This document shows positions 35,815 through 43,797 of a stretch of DNA of 64,000 nt, piece by piece. Position 1 is the stretch's first letter; each line of letters opens with the position of its first letter. This DNA comes from JBNLBS01 sp050303415 (lineage in GTDB: Bacteria > Pseudomonadota > Gammaproteobacteria > Methylococcales > Methylomonadaceae). The translations under genes were made by a program, and so were the position numbers. The stretch spans positions 1 through 64,000 of the forward strand of contig JBNLBS010000005.1 in the NCBI GenBank assembly GCA_050303415.1. Reading direction: 5' to 3'. Below the pieces are notes generated by a model. The model had not been told where the DNA came from, ran no database searches, and saw only the letters and a list, made by a program, of their open reading frames with translations.

Positions 35815-37188
35815 TTATTCCGAAATCTCCGGTTTGGTTTTCGAGAGTATAATTCGTTGTGTCCCGATTCCCAACGTTAAAGATTTTTCTCCCTGGAAAT
35901 AAGGTTTCCACCATTTAATGGTGAAGGGAACGGAAACATTCAGCCAAAAAGCAGTGAACATCAGGGTATAGAATGCCGATGCGGTAAAAATGGCATTCTG
36001 TACATAACCGATATCCAAAACAACAAAAGCCAGTTCCGCGCGCCCCAGCATACCGATACCGATCATAACGCTTTCATACCAGGCATAATCACCGGTAAAA
36101 CGAGCGGCTAACATGGCAGATAAGATTTGTATGACGAAAATACCAATAGTCATAGCCAACATTTCCGGTATTACCGAGGTCACTATTTCGATATCCAAAA
36201 TAATTTTGGTACCGAGGTTAACGAAAAATACGGGTCCTATCCAGGAAAAAGCCACGTTATCGATTACATGTTTAGACTGCTCGTAATTAAATTTTTGTTG
36301 ATCTTCATCATGATGAAAATATTCTTGTTTTAAAATCAAGCCTGCCATATAAGCACCGACTGCAGGATGAAAACCAAAATCGTGTGCAATCAGACTGATA
36401 ATTAACGCTAAAAGAAGAATAGTCAGTGTGGCTTGACCTTTTTCACCTTGCATCAACAAGTCTCTGACGCCATAGCGTTCCAAAAGGGATAAACCATATT
36501 TATGCCGTTCCAGAAAAGGAATGCGGATAAAACGACGTTCCCATAATGGAATCAAGTGCTTGATTTGAATGGAACTTTGGCTGGGAAAAATCCAGACTCC
36601 GAGCAATGTGACAATCCCGAAAAATAAAACTGCTTTTGCAGCAATCATAAAAAATTGCGCTATAGAAAGTTCAGCCTGTCCGGTTGCCAGTGGAACCAAT
36701 AGCGCAACCAAAGCTAATGATGCAATATCATCCAATACTGCAGAAGTCATAATACCGCGTGCGGCTTCGGAGCGATGCAGACCTTCGCTACGTAATGACA
36801 CCATGGTCAGTGACACAGCGGTAGCGGTCATCGCCAAGCCACACATCAGAGCCAGTTTGATCTCCCCCCAAAATTGAATGGCAACAAAATAGGCCATAAA
36901 AAAAGGTGCTATTGCGCCAAAAAGAGCGATACCCCAGGCCCTTTTGATACCGTGAACAAAACTACTCATGTTTTCTTCAAAACCCAGTGCAAACATGATC
37001 AGAATAATACCGATTTTAGAAAAGCCTTCGATAAAGGGCGTGGTTTCTTCAGGCAAAACCCCCATATTGACCATTAAACTGCCAAAGGCCAAAAAATAGA
37101 CGACCGAGGTCAATTGTGTGCGTTTAGCTACAGAAGAGGCCAAAAACACACCAAACCAGATAATCGCGAGATGTTGAAGATCCTGCAT
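35815..37188 (-). CDS. monovalent cation:proton antiporter (CPA2 family)
   Basis: A 457-aa membrane protein with 11-12 helices over residues 1-430, of the Kef/NhaA-like CPA2 type. 'GMLPEE'-like N-terminal helices, 'FALGFEENMSSFVHGIKRAW', 'AMTATAVSLTMVSLRSEG' and 'VLDDIASLALVALLVP' (the DD motif at about 153-154) form the ion-binding core. It lacks the C-terminal RCK/TrkA domain of full Kef channels. It exchanges Na+ or K+ for protons at the inner membrane. It sits between cassette-like segments and has no attC overlapping its stop, so it is probably not a cassette itself. Confidence 0.9.
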   Translation of the reverse strand: MQDLQHLAIIWFGVFLASSVAKRTQLTSVVYFLAFGSLMVNMGVLPEETTPFIEGFSKIGIILIMFALGFEENMSSFVHGIKRAWGIALFGAIAPFFMAYFVAIQFWGEIKLALMCGLAMTATAVSLTMVSLRSEGLHRSEAARGIMTSAVLDDIASLALVALLVPLATGQAELSIAQFFMIAAKAVLFFGIVTLLGVWIFPSQSSIQIKHLIPLWERRFIRIPFLERHKYGLSLLERYGVRDLLMQGEKGQATLTILLLALIISLIAHDFGFHPAVGAYMAGLILKQEYFHHDEDQQKFNYEQSKHVIDNVAFSWIGPVFFVNLGTKIILDIEIVTSVIPEMLAMTIGIFVIQILSAMLAARFTGDYAWYESVMIGIGMLGRAELAFVVLDIGYVQNAIFTASAFYTLMFTAFWLNVSVPFTIKWWKPYFQGEKSLTLGIGTQRIILSKTKPEISE

Positions 37189-37304
37189 GATTCCCCCAGG
37201 TTGATTAATTAATTTTTCTTAAGAAAGAACATTAAGAAGACAATCGCTCAATTTCATTGTAGTGCATTGTTTATTTTAGTGACTATGATTTGTTGATTAA
37301 AAAG

Positions 37305-37484
37305 TGTTAACAATGATTATTAGGCGCAAAGGAGTCACCCATCCTTCTTTCAGGCGCAGCCTGATGCACTTAGGAAAAGTGACGGCAGCAGTAACTTACG
37401 AACCTATTTTTTAAAAATTCGATTTGTTTGGAATACAAGACCACTTTGCCTATTGACAGAAGGCTGACATTATAGAGGTTAGCA
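37305..37484 (-). other. possible long attC site
   Basis: TGTTAAC at 37305-37311 and GTTAGCA at 37478-37484 bound arms that partly match as inverted repeats (AATGATTATTAGGC against GCTGACATTATAGAG). The core on the right lies 7 bp after the stop of the gene at 37491. At 180 bp it is long for an attC. Confidence 0.35.
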
Positions 37485-37490
37485 CAAACT

Positions 37491-37961
37491 TTAAAACAGC
37501 CCACATGGCGAAGTTGCTACTCTTAACCAACCTCCTGATTCGGCCTGCTGAACATTAACTTTTTTACTCGGTGTTTCTGTAACGATTACGCAATCGCCGT
37601 TAATTAATACAAAAGATCTCGGGCTATCAGAGGTTGGGCCATTTCTAAAATTAACATCCCCTGACACCCGTAGCTTATCGCCAATCTGAATTTCATCATA
37701 GAAACCTGTTTCTGTTTCTTTTAAGAGATAAAAGTTACCGTCATCTGTTATTGTTCTATTCTCCCCAACCTCGTAATAGACCCAGCCATTTGTTCCGTAT
37801 ATAGATGCAATAACGGACTCAATTGGTTTCCATAGTGACGAAGGAAGCAATACAGCACATATAGCTATGACAGCAGCGATAATGCCAGTTATTTTTGATA
37901 AAGCTTCAAGTTTATCAAATATTGCGAGAAAAATTGCCTTTATGTGCTGGGGATCAATCAC
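37491..37961 (-). CDS. hypothetical cassette protein, one TM helix and SH3-like region
   Basis: 156 aa beginning at GTG, with a strong AGGAGG site 5 nt upstream, itself 9 nt after a GTTAGCG core. One hydrophobic helix (about 22-42) is followed by a beta-rich exterior domain. 'KLRVSGDVNFRNGPTSDSPRSFVLINGDCVIV' (about 95-130) has the 'xVNxRxGPS' look of bacterial SH3 domains, which bind peptidoglycan or proteins. The arrangement core-RBS-start is typical of integron cassettes. Function unknown. Confidence 0.65.
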   Translation of the reverse strand: MIDPQHIKAIFLAIFDKLEALSKITGIIAAVIAICAVLLPSSLWKPIESVIASIYGTNGWVYYEVGENRTITDDGNFYLLKETETGFYDEIQIGDKLRVSGDVNFRNGPTSDSPRSFVLINGDCVIVTETPSKKVNVQQAESGGWLRVATSPCGLF

Positions 37962-37978
37962 TAGTTCCTCCTGTTTTG

Positions 37979-38093
37979 CGCTAACGTCCTACATCACCAG
38001 CTACCCAAAGCATAGAAAGCGAACGATGCCATTTGGGGGCAAAGTGAAACAGCTGTTAAAGATTTCTAGCATGTCGGTATAATGCTGTTATTT
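37979..38093 (-). other. attC-like site
   Basis: CGCTAAC at 37979-37985 and GTTATTT at 38087-38093 bound imperfect inverted arms (TCCTACATCACC against GGTATAATGC). It separates two minus-strand small genes and abuts the RBS of the next one. Confidence 0.5.
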
Positions 38094-38103
38094 GTCTTTA
38101 TTG

Positions 38104-38436
38104 CTAACTTACACCTATTATAAATACCTGGTTTTTTTTGAGCATATTTATAAATTTTCTCTCATTGTTAATTTGAAAGTTTAAGCTAGAAAACATAAAT
38201 GACTGTTCGATTCTTATTAAACCAAGCGCCTCTTTATTACAAACTTTAATCATTATTTTTTCTAATCGACCCCATGCCTCAATTCTAGCAACTTCATTTA
38301 AAATTTCTATTGCCCTAAATGAATCTGACAAAGCTTTAACTGTTGCTTTTCTAACAAAATAAGAAGTTGTAATAACAGTAATAATTACAATAAGAAAAAT
38401 GTTGATAAGCATCTGAACTCTATATTTCATATTCAT
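38104..38436 (-). CDS. hypothetical small membrane protein
   Basis: About 110 aa. I use the ATG at 38436; an in-frame GTG at 38448 lies inside the preceding attC and an ATG at 38430 is equally possible. One N-terminal helix (about 8-25, 'MLINIFLIVIITVITTSYFV') is followed by a helical soluble part. No family recognised. It lies between two attC-like palindromes, so it is a likely cassette gene. Confidence 0.5.
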   Translation of the reverse strand: MNMKYRVQMLINIFLIVIITVITTSYFVRKATVKALSDSFRAIEILNEVARIEAWGRLEKIMIKVCNKEALGLIRIEQSFMFSSLNFQINNERKFINMLKKNQVFIIGVS

Positions 38437-38537
38437 CTTTAACACCAAAATCAGATGCCATTTAAAGTGGCACTACTTTTTCCCGAATAGCAAAAACCGT
38501 GACGCTTAAAATGGTCAGCTGGATTTTTTGGTTAGGC
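38437..38537 (-). other. attC site (integron recombination site)
   Basis: 101 bp bounded by CTTTAAC and GTTAGGC. Read on the minus strand, GCCTAAC-CAAAAAATCCAGCTGACC mirrors GGCATCTGATTTTGGT-GTTAAAG. The TAA stop of the SRPBCC gene is inside the GCCTAAC core, as in many integron cassettes. Confidence 0.72.
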
Positions 38538-38957
38538 GGGTTGAAGGTCTTTTTCCATACCGTCAATTCCAGCACTGATTGCCCCTTTAACTAATTCTGC
38601 CACTGACACGCAATTTTCAGGGGTAGACTCGAAATCTATAGTCCAAACTACAATCCCCAAACCATCATATGACTTAAATACTTCAACCGTCCCTTTGTAA
38701 TAAGTCACTGGAAACGGTGATATGGGGCGAAGATACACCAATCTCATGTTGGTATCATCGATTTTTTCGATAGTGTCTTTTATCTCACCACCATCCGATA
38801 ACGTCATATATCGTAATGCACCAGCCCCATTACCATCTATTCTGCAAGTCTCAATAATTGGAAACCAAACATCAAGCCTTCCTATTTCTCGGATTGCAGC
38901 CCAAACCACATCAGCGGGAACATTTAATTTTTTTATAATAGGTTGTTTAGTCATCAT
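38532..38957 (-). CDS. SRPBCC (START/Bet v1-like) family protein
   Basis: 141 aa of the polyketide-cyclase/START-like fold, a small hydrophobic-ligand-binding barrel: 'NVPADVVWAAIREIGRLDVWFPIIETCRIDG' at the N-terminus and a long C-terminal helix ('AELVKGAISAGIDGMEKDL'). Members have varied roles. A GAGGA site precedes the start. Its stop codon is part of an attC core, making it the clearest minus-strand cassette gene. The AraC-type regulator gene upstream ends 146 bp before it. Confidence 0.82.
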   Translation of the reverse strand: MMTKQPIIKKLNVPADVVWAAIREIGRLDVWFPIIETCRIDGNGAGALRYMTLSDGGEIKDTIEKIDDTNMRLVYLRPISPFPVTYYKGTVEVFKSYDGLGIVVWTIDFESTPENCVSVAELVKGAISAGIDGMEKDLQPA

Positions 38958-39103
38958 TAGCTATATCCTCAATTGATTTGTAAATTGACTGACAGTAAGC
39001 TATTTCTAGCTTTACAATCAGTGAATGTAGTTTAACAATGAACTTTTTCATCGGTATTGGAAAAAACCGACAGATAATAACGGCAAATTGCAAAACCACT
39101 ATA

Positions 39104-39928
39104 TTAAAAGCCGTGATTCAAGTTTAATAATCCAGAAAATTGTAGAGTTTGAGATGTTTCCATTTGCGGATAAATAGTGTCAGGCGACATGCCATATAGC
39201 TCTTGAAATTCATTAATCATATGACTTTGATCGTAGTAGCCTGCTATGTAGGCTACATCTGCCCAACTTGATAGCTTTTTACGTTGGAAAATTGCGCTAC
39301 GCAAACGTACTATACGTGCATATTTTTTAGGCGTGATGCCGACATGTATATGAAACCGTCGATCAAGTGTACGTTCGCTTAAACCGAGGCTTTGAGCCAG
39401 TTTTACAATAAGGTAACGTCCATTGCTTCTATCTAATTTTTTACATGCCGCTTGAATCAGTAAGTCCTCATTATTACGGTTCAAAATCGAAAGTAAAAAA
39501 TGCTCAACGCATTGTACTCGCTCGCTTGCTGTTTTTTTGATAGACAACTTATCCTCAATGGCTTCTATTGAATATTTAGGAAAAATATCTCGGCAGTCTA
39601 CACGCCTTTCAGCACAATCTCTGACAATACCGCGACAAAATACATTTAATCCCCACGGCGTAAGGCGGGCAGAAACGCCAGACACTTTTCCTAATCCGCC
39701 AAGATCGCTACGAAAACTTTGAATGCCAGCAAGCCCGCTACGGGTTGTATAAATTTGATTCTTGTGTGCGGTTGTTAAATAGTCGGCATATAAAAAACAA
39801 AGATAGGTTGCGGTATCAGGCAGAATTGAAAGCTTCAAACCGTTAGCGCCTAATAAATCTTCATAATCCCAAATCGCGCTAACATAAGGCTTCAAAAAAA
39901 GAGACGGTTGAAAGATTTTTAAACCCAT
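39104..39928 (-). CDS. AraC-family transcriptional regulator
   Basis: 274 aa. The N-terminal part (about 1-150, 'FLKPYVSAIWDYEDL') resembles the DUF6597-type sensor domain common in one AraC subgroup. The C-terminal pair of helix-turn-helices lies at about 160-262: 'LIVKLAQSLGLSERTLDRRFHIHVGITPKKYARIVRLR' and 'WADVAYIAGYYDQSHMINEFQELYGMSP'. It lies upstream of, and parallel to, the SRPBCC gene, which may be its target. A GTTAGGT motif 50 bp before its start suggests a cassette boundary. Confidence 0.88.
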   Translation of the reverse strand: MGLKIFQPSLFLKPYVSAIWDYEDLLGANGLKLSILPDTATYLCFLYADYLTTAHKNQIYTTRSGLAGIQSFRSDLGGLGKVSGVSARLTPWGLNVFCRGIVRDCAERRVDCRDIFPKYSIEAIEDKLSIKKTASERVQCVEHFLLSILNRNNEDLLIQAACKKLDRSNGRYLIVKLAQSLGLSERTLDRRFHIHVGITPKKYARIVRLRSAIFQRKKLSSWADVAYIAGYYDQSHMINEFQELYGMSPDTIYPQMETSQTLQFSGLLNLNHGF

Positions 39929-39977
39929 AATTACACACCTAATTTATTGAACATGCTAGAGCATTCGATTATAAAGA

Positions 39978-40128
39978 ACCTAACAAGGCTGTAGAAAACC
40001 CAAAAATTCAATCGTAATCTCCAACCTTTTTTCTTTATTTTTCAGATTGACTAACTATGCCCAAATTTCTAATTAACATCAAGAATAAGTTGATTTCGAC
40101 TATCTGCCTTCCTCATTGAAGCTGGTTT
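39978..40128 (-). repeat. 150-bp dispersed repeat, copy B
   Basis: Partner of copy A at 35556-35709, same orientation. On the minus strand it begins right after the RAYT fragment and ends in CTTGTTAGGT, a cassette-type core, before the AraC gene. Confidence 0.7.
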
Positions 40129-40149
40129 TTTACCTCTACTCAATCTTTA

Positions 40150-40398
40150 TTACGGTGAATTCAAGTTCACAGCTTTCTTCCGCCAACCGACTGGCCTGCC
40201 CTTCTTTTTTGCCGTCATCCTTCGCCCGGTCAAACGTCCAACTTCTTCTTTAAAATAATCATTACCAAGCACCATGCCTTGGTGAGTTGAACGTCGGATG
40301 TCTTCCAATAAAGGGCCGTCTACATGATGCTTGAATAATTCCTGGTAATTTGAAAGCCTTTCGATTTCATCACGGCCTAAGGCTAAATACAAAGGGTG
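40150..40398 (-). pseudogene. REP-associated tyrosine transposase (RAYT), C-terminal fragment
   Basis: The frame reads from the IS3 end into 'HPLYLALGRDE...NYQELFKHHVDGPLLEDIRRSTHQGMVLGNDYFKEEVGRLTGRRMTAKKKGRP'. This is the conserved C-terminal part of RAYT (Y1-transposase) proteins that mobilise REP sequences. The HUH/Tyr catalytic half is missing: the IS3 element replaces it at 40399, and the far side of the IS does not resume the gene. It is therefore a remnant. A TTG at 40392 is the first start-like codon. Confidence 0.78.
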
Positions 40399-40439
40399 TG
40401 TAAATACCCCATTCTTAACACAGCGAATTCGTAGAATAA

Positions 40440-41189
40440 TTATGCCGCATTGAGATACGCAATCGGTGTCATATCATTCAGTCCATCATGTGGCCTTTCA
40501 TAATTATAGAGTTGCATCCAGTCATCCGTCATAAGTCGCACTTCATTCAGACTTTCGAATAAATATAAATCAAGAATATCATCACGGTATGTCCGATTAA
40601 ATCGTTCTACAAATCCATTCTGATAGGGACTTCCCGGCTTAATATAATCAATCACAACGTTGTGTTTTTCGGCCCACTGGACAAACTCGGTTGCAATAAA
40701 TTCGGGTCCGTTATCAACACGAACTTGTTGCGGATAACCTCTCCAGGCAGCAATTTGATCCAAGTAACGAGTCACTCTTGACGCGGGTATGCTGGTATTA
40801 ATATCAATCCCAAGGATTTCTCGATTAAAATCATCCAAAACATTAAAGGTTCTAAATCGATGTCCATGCTGTAAGCTGTCTGACATGAAATCCATTGACC
40901 AACAGGTATTAGCGGCTTGAGGTACGACTAAAGGCTGCGGGTTTCGAGGTGGTAGTCGTTTTTTAGCTTTCCGTCTCATATTCAGTTTTAATTCCAGATA
41001 CACGCGGTAAATACGTTTATGGTTCCATTGGCGACCTAATGCGCGTAAGCGTTTACGGCATTTAGGAAATCCCCAGCGAGGATGTTTTTCAATTAAGGCC
41101 AGCAGCGCCTCCATTAATTCGGCGTCATCCGTTCGTTTAGGCTGGTAATAATAAGCTGTCCGACTCAAACAAGCTGCCTGACAACTCAA
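40440..41189 (-). CDS. IS3-family transposase OrfB (DDE integrase)
   Basis: 249 aa from the first ATG; the frame is open further upstream (with 'NYKKAVRPAADRRHWVSQL'), as expected for the OrfAB fusion made by -1 frameshifting in IS3 elements. The rve core has the DDE residues in 'CWSMDFMSD', 'VRVDNGPEF' and 'GFVERFNRTYRDD'. The catalytic part appears intact, but production of the fusion depends on orfA, which is damaged. Confidence 0.9.
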   Translation of the reverse strand: MSCQAACLSRTAYYYQPKRTDDAELMEALLALIEKHPRWGFPKCRKRLRALGRQWNHKRIYRVYLELKLNMRRKAKKRLPPRNPQPLVVPQAANTCWSMDFMSDSLQHGHRFRTFNVLDDFNREILGIDINTSIPASRVTRYLDQIAAWRGYPQQVRVDNGPEFIATEFVQWAEKHNVVIDYIKPGSPYQNGFVERFNRTYRDDILDLYLFESLNEVRLMTDDWMQLYNYERPHDGLNDMTPIAYLNAA

Positions 41190-41298
41190 TGAAATACTGG
41201 CGCCAAACTTGGTTTGGAGTTGAGAAACCCAATGTCGACGATCGGCTGCTGGCCTTACAGCTTTTTTATAATTTCCTCTTGCATTTGGCTTTTTAGGC

Positions 41299-41532
41299 TC
41301 AACTCCGCGCTTGTGCCCTTTGGGTATACATTTGCTTCAGGCGCCGATTTTCTTCTTCCAGTTCTTTTAATCGTCGTACGTCTGAAGCCTCCATACCGCC
41401 ATATTTAGAGCGCCATTTGTAAAAAGTACTCTGACCAATACTGTGTTTGCGACAAAGCTCCGGAACCGGAATACCAGCTTCTGCTTCTTTTAATATCGAT
41501 ACGATTTGGCTTTCTGTTAATCGTTTGCTCAT
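41299..41532 (-). pseudogene. IS3-family OrfA, frameshifted near its end
   Basis: The 77-aa frame has the HTH of transposase OrfA ('LTESQIVSILKEAEAGIPVPELCRKHSIGQSTFYKWRSKYGGM') and leucine-zipper heptads ('LKELEEENRRLKQMY'). It then diverges into 'TQRAQARS' and stops. In another frame just downstream the expected ending 'AELSLKSQMQEEIIKKL' is present. A small insertion near 41315 therefore broke the gene, and the element is probably no longer autonomous. Confidence 0.7.
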
Positions 41533-41604
41533 GGTAAAAACTCCTATCTGTTTTATTATAGAAATTTCTACGAGTCACTTGTACTAGTTTAAGGGGTATT
41601 TACA

Positions 41605-41648
41605 CCACGCACTATTCCTTCAATTTTTTCTACTGCTTTTTCGTGCAT
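41605..41648 (-). pseudogene. first codons of a cassette gene cut by the IS
   Basis: ATG at 41648 with GGGGGAAAT upstream begins 'MHEKAVEKIEGIVR' and then runs into the IS3 inverted repeat. It directly follows a good attC site (41663-41719), the normal place for a cassette gene. The rest of the gene is absent. Confidence 0.45.
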
Positions 41649-41662
41649 ATTTCCCCCAAAAA

Positions 41663-41719
41663 ACCTAATGCCCAAAACAGCCGCGCGCTTTTGGCGTCGG
41701 CTGATTTTGTTTGTTATAC
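41663..41719 (-). other. attC site (57 bp)
   Basis: On the minus strand it reads GTATAAC, AAACAAAATCAGCCG, a short loop region, CGGCTGTTTTGGGC, ATTAGGT. Both simple sites and a near-perfect stem are present, with one change in the right core (A for G). This is the compact attC length typical of mobile cassettes. Confidence 0.75.
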
Positions 41720-41762
41720 ATATCTCTTCGCTATACTTGGAACTTGAATCCACCCAACTTCT

Positions 41763-42092
41763 TCAGGTTACTATATATAAATTCAAGCACATAAAGCCAT
41801 AAACTTGCCATAATGAAATTAGTATTACAAGGCTGAAGAGTCTTGGATAACCAGTTAACTTTATTTTAATTAACAAGCCACTAATTATAACAATGACCAA
41901 AGCGGCAAACGGATGTAAAACTACCGTCATGGAAATAAAGGGTGTAATAGAAAATAGAATGATTGAAAAAAAGGCTGCAAAAATAGGAGCATTAGTGAAA
42001 ACCATAATTGCACATTCGCCAAAAAAAACAATAGAAAAAGCTTTTAATACATCAGAAGCAAAAGTATTTGATTTTTCATTTTGACATGCCAT
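41763..42092 (-). CDS. hypothetical cassette membrane protein
   Basis: 109 aa from the ATG at 42092 (a TTG lies one codon earlier). Three hydrophobic helices at about 18-55, 60-78 and 85-107. No family recognised. A 57-bp attC lies 43 bp past its stop on the same strand, the normal layout of a cassette gene. Upstream is repeat-rich DNA, so its promoter is unclear. Confidence 0.5.
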   Translation of the reverse strand: MACQNEKSNTFASDVLKAFSIVFFGECAIMVFTNAPIFAAFFSIILFSITPFISMTVVLHPFAALVIVIISGLLIKIKLTGYPRLFSLVILISLWQVYGFMCLNLYIVT

Positions 42093-42109
42093 CAAAAATA
42101 CCTATCTCT

Positions 42110-42175
42110 AGAGAAACAGGGGGTCAAGCCTGAGAAACAAAGAAACAGGGAGTCAAAGAAACAGGGGGTCAAGCC
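42110..42175. repeat. three tandem copies of an AGAAACAGGGGGTCAA unit
   Basis: Units begin near 42112, 42141 and 42157, the middle one with a G-to-A change (GGGAGTC). The last unit runs straight into the REP-like palindrome at 42173. Likely duplication of the flank of a REP-like element. Confidence 0.65.
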
Positions 42176-42233
42176 TTACATTTGACATTTTCTAGAAACA
42201 AGCTCAAAACTATTATTGTGTAAAATGTAAGGC
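42173..42233. repeat. REP-like palindrome
   Basis: GCCTTACATTTGACA and its inverted partner TGTAAAATGTAAGGC are separated by ~30 bp. Related half or whole copies lie at 44878-44892, 45571-45586 and 46210-46272. Such palindromes are the usual partners of RAYT transposases, and a RAYT fragment lies 2 kb away. Confidence 0.6.
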
Positions 42234-42283
42234 CTGAACATCCCGCTTATATTTTCAACAAATAAATGACCAAAACTGTAAAT

Positions 42284-43514
42284 TTATTTGTGTTCATACG
42301 TCTTTTCATCTTTTAGCATTTTGAATATAACGCGACATAGGTGTCTTCCCAGCGCACGAACGGCTTGGTTGTGTTTTTTGCCTTCAGCACGTTTTTTTTT
42401 CGTAATAACGCTTGGATTCTTCAACATTACGTCGATGATGATCTACCGCAGCCATCATTGCGGCTTTTGCCCGCGTGTTGACATGCTTAGGCATCTTGCT
42501 CCCTCGGTAGTTTCCAGAGGAATTATCCAATGTAGCCATACCCAGGTATAAAGCCAGACTGGATTCAGAGGCAAATCGTTCGACAGTTCCTATTTCACCG
42601 GCGAGTTCTGCGCAGCTGGTTTTGCCAAAACCTGGAATACTCCTAAGCAGCGTTGCTTCTTTCGATTTTTCTGAACGGCTCTCTATTTGCAAATCCAGTG
42701 CTTTGATAATGGCGTTTAATTCAATAATACGTCTGACATCTTCCAGTATTAAAGGCGTCACCAATTCAACATCGGGGCTAAAGCAAGCTTGCTGCTGCCA
42801 AGGCAGTATCTTTTCAACAGTCACTTGACCGATGCTGTTTATTTTTAACAGAGAACTTTTCCGTTTTCTGGCTAATTCGGTTAAGTTTTCTTTTACACTG
42901 GACAAAAGGTTTAAATACCAAACTTGACTGACGTCCTGTGTAATATCGCATAAACCAGGGCACACGGCGTGTAAATCAGATTGTAAGCTATTAACAACGC
43001 TCACTCGCTCGTTCACCATTCGACGTCGACGACGCGTCAATCTCTTCAATTGTTCATTTTCAAGTGGCGTCGGTTTGATTTCCTGCAGAACATCTTTGGC
43101 CAGAGGTAAATAGTCTCTAAGTTGAAATAATTCCAGTCCTTTCCGAGCATCCAATGCATCGGTTTTAGCTGCGCCTGGAAATATTTCTTTGAACCGGGCC
43201 AGTTTTAAATTATTGATATTAAACAAGCGGTAATTCCGTGCACGGATCATTTGATCCAACGGCCGCGCATAGCCGTTATAGCCTTCCATTGCGATGGATA
43301 CGGGTAGCTTGTGTTTTAGCTCATAGTGCTGAATTTTCTTAAAAAAATCATCGAAGCCATCTTTATTATGTTGAATTTCAAACTCATCGAGTACTTTTCC
43401 ATCCGCTAACCCAACGGCCACAGAATGTAATCGACAACCAATATCTAAACTCACTCGAATCTCTGGAAATACAGCAATAGGCATAATGACTCCTGAAGGT
43501 TGAAAAGAATTCAT
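42284..43514 (-). pseudogene. IS110-family transposase with a frameshift in a 9-A tract
   Basis: The N-terminal RuvC-like DEDD domain ('VSLDIGCRLHSVAVG', 'SIAMEGYNGYARPL', 'KTDALDARK') and C-terminal Transposase_20 domain with the Ser-containing segment ('IPGFGKTSCAELAGEIG', 'YLGMATLDNSSGNYRG') are present. The conceptual frame stops at 42384 after 'RYYEKKTC'. Dropping one A from the run of nine at about 42392-42400 restores the normal family ending 'KRAEGKKHNQAVRALGRHLCR...KTYEHK', with a stop at 42284. It is either a recent inactivating mutation or slippage-dependent expression. Start is 43514 or the in-frame ATG at 43484. Confidence 0.85.
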
Positions 43515-43731
43515 CCATCAGCCTCGTCTACTTGCAGAGTCACAATAAATTGGACATCATCCCGGTGGGCTTGACTGGATGATGTAGGTGACGAGGGCGG
43601 CATTTCAAAGCCGAGCCAACAAAGCGTTGCGGACCCCACTAGCCACACCCTCGTCAATGATGAATACTATAATTTCTGACCGAGGGTGTCACCTACTAAA
43701 TACAATGGTAGACCCCATATTTGTGTTCATA
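42287..43731 (-). mobile_element. IS110-family insertion sequence
   Basis: It contains an IS110 transposase and a ~215-bp non-coding leader on its 5' side, as expected for the IS110 group. A 12-bp direct repeat, TTTGTGTTCATA, occurs at 42287-42298 and 43720-43731 and probably marks the ends. The right end abuts an attC remnant (43738-43781). Exact termini are inferred. Confidence 0.75.
43515..43719 (-). ncRNA. candidate IS110 bridge RNA region
   Basis: Leader of the IS110 transposase without coding capacity. It has two perfect 9-bp stems: GTAGGTGAC (43584-43592) with GTCACCTAC (43688-43696), and TGACGAGGG (43589-43597) with CCCTCGTCA (43648-43656). They overlap by a few bases, so they would compete. 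IS110-group elements encode their bridge RNA here; the loop sequences that would read target and donor cannot be assigned by eye. Confidence 0.5.
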
Positions 43732-43737
43732 AAAAAA

Positions 43738-43781
43738 TTCAGCCGACGCAAAAAAACGCGCGGCTGATTTAGGCGTTAGCA
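43738..43781 (+). other. attC right half
   Basis: CAGCCGACGC-A7-CGCGCGGCTG forms a stem and is followed by ATTTAGGC-GTTAGCA, the right arm and core of an attC. The left arm is missing where the IS110 element begins. The core lies 17 bp before the M28 peptidase start. Confidence 0.6.
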
Positions 43782-43797
43782 TTCAGAATAGGATTGT

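Larger units (their letters stand above)
40398..41605 (-). mobile_element. IS3-family insertion sequence
   Basis: About 1.2 kb bounded by the inverted repeats GTGTAAATACCCC (40398-40410) and GGGGTATTTACAC (41593-41605), holding orfA and orfB on the minus strand. No clear target duplication flanks it. One flank is the RAYT fragment and the other the start of an unrelated small gene, so DNA was probably lost next to the element after insertion. Confidence 0.88.

Noticed and set aside
42110..42175. Short tandem repeats that could suggest a CRISPR array
   Set aside because: Only three uneven copies with no regular spacers and no cas genes; they merge into a REP-like palindrome.
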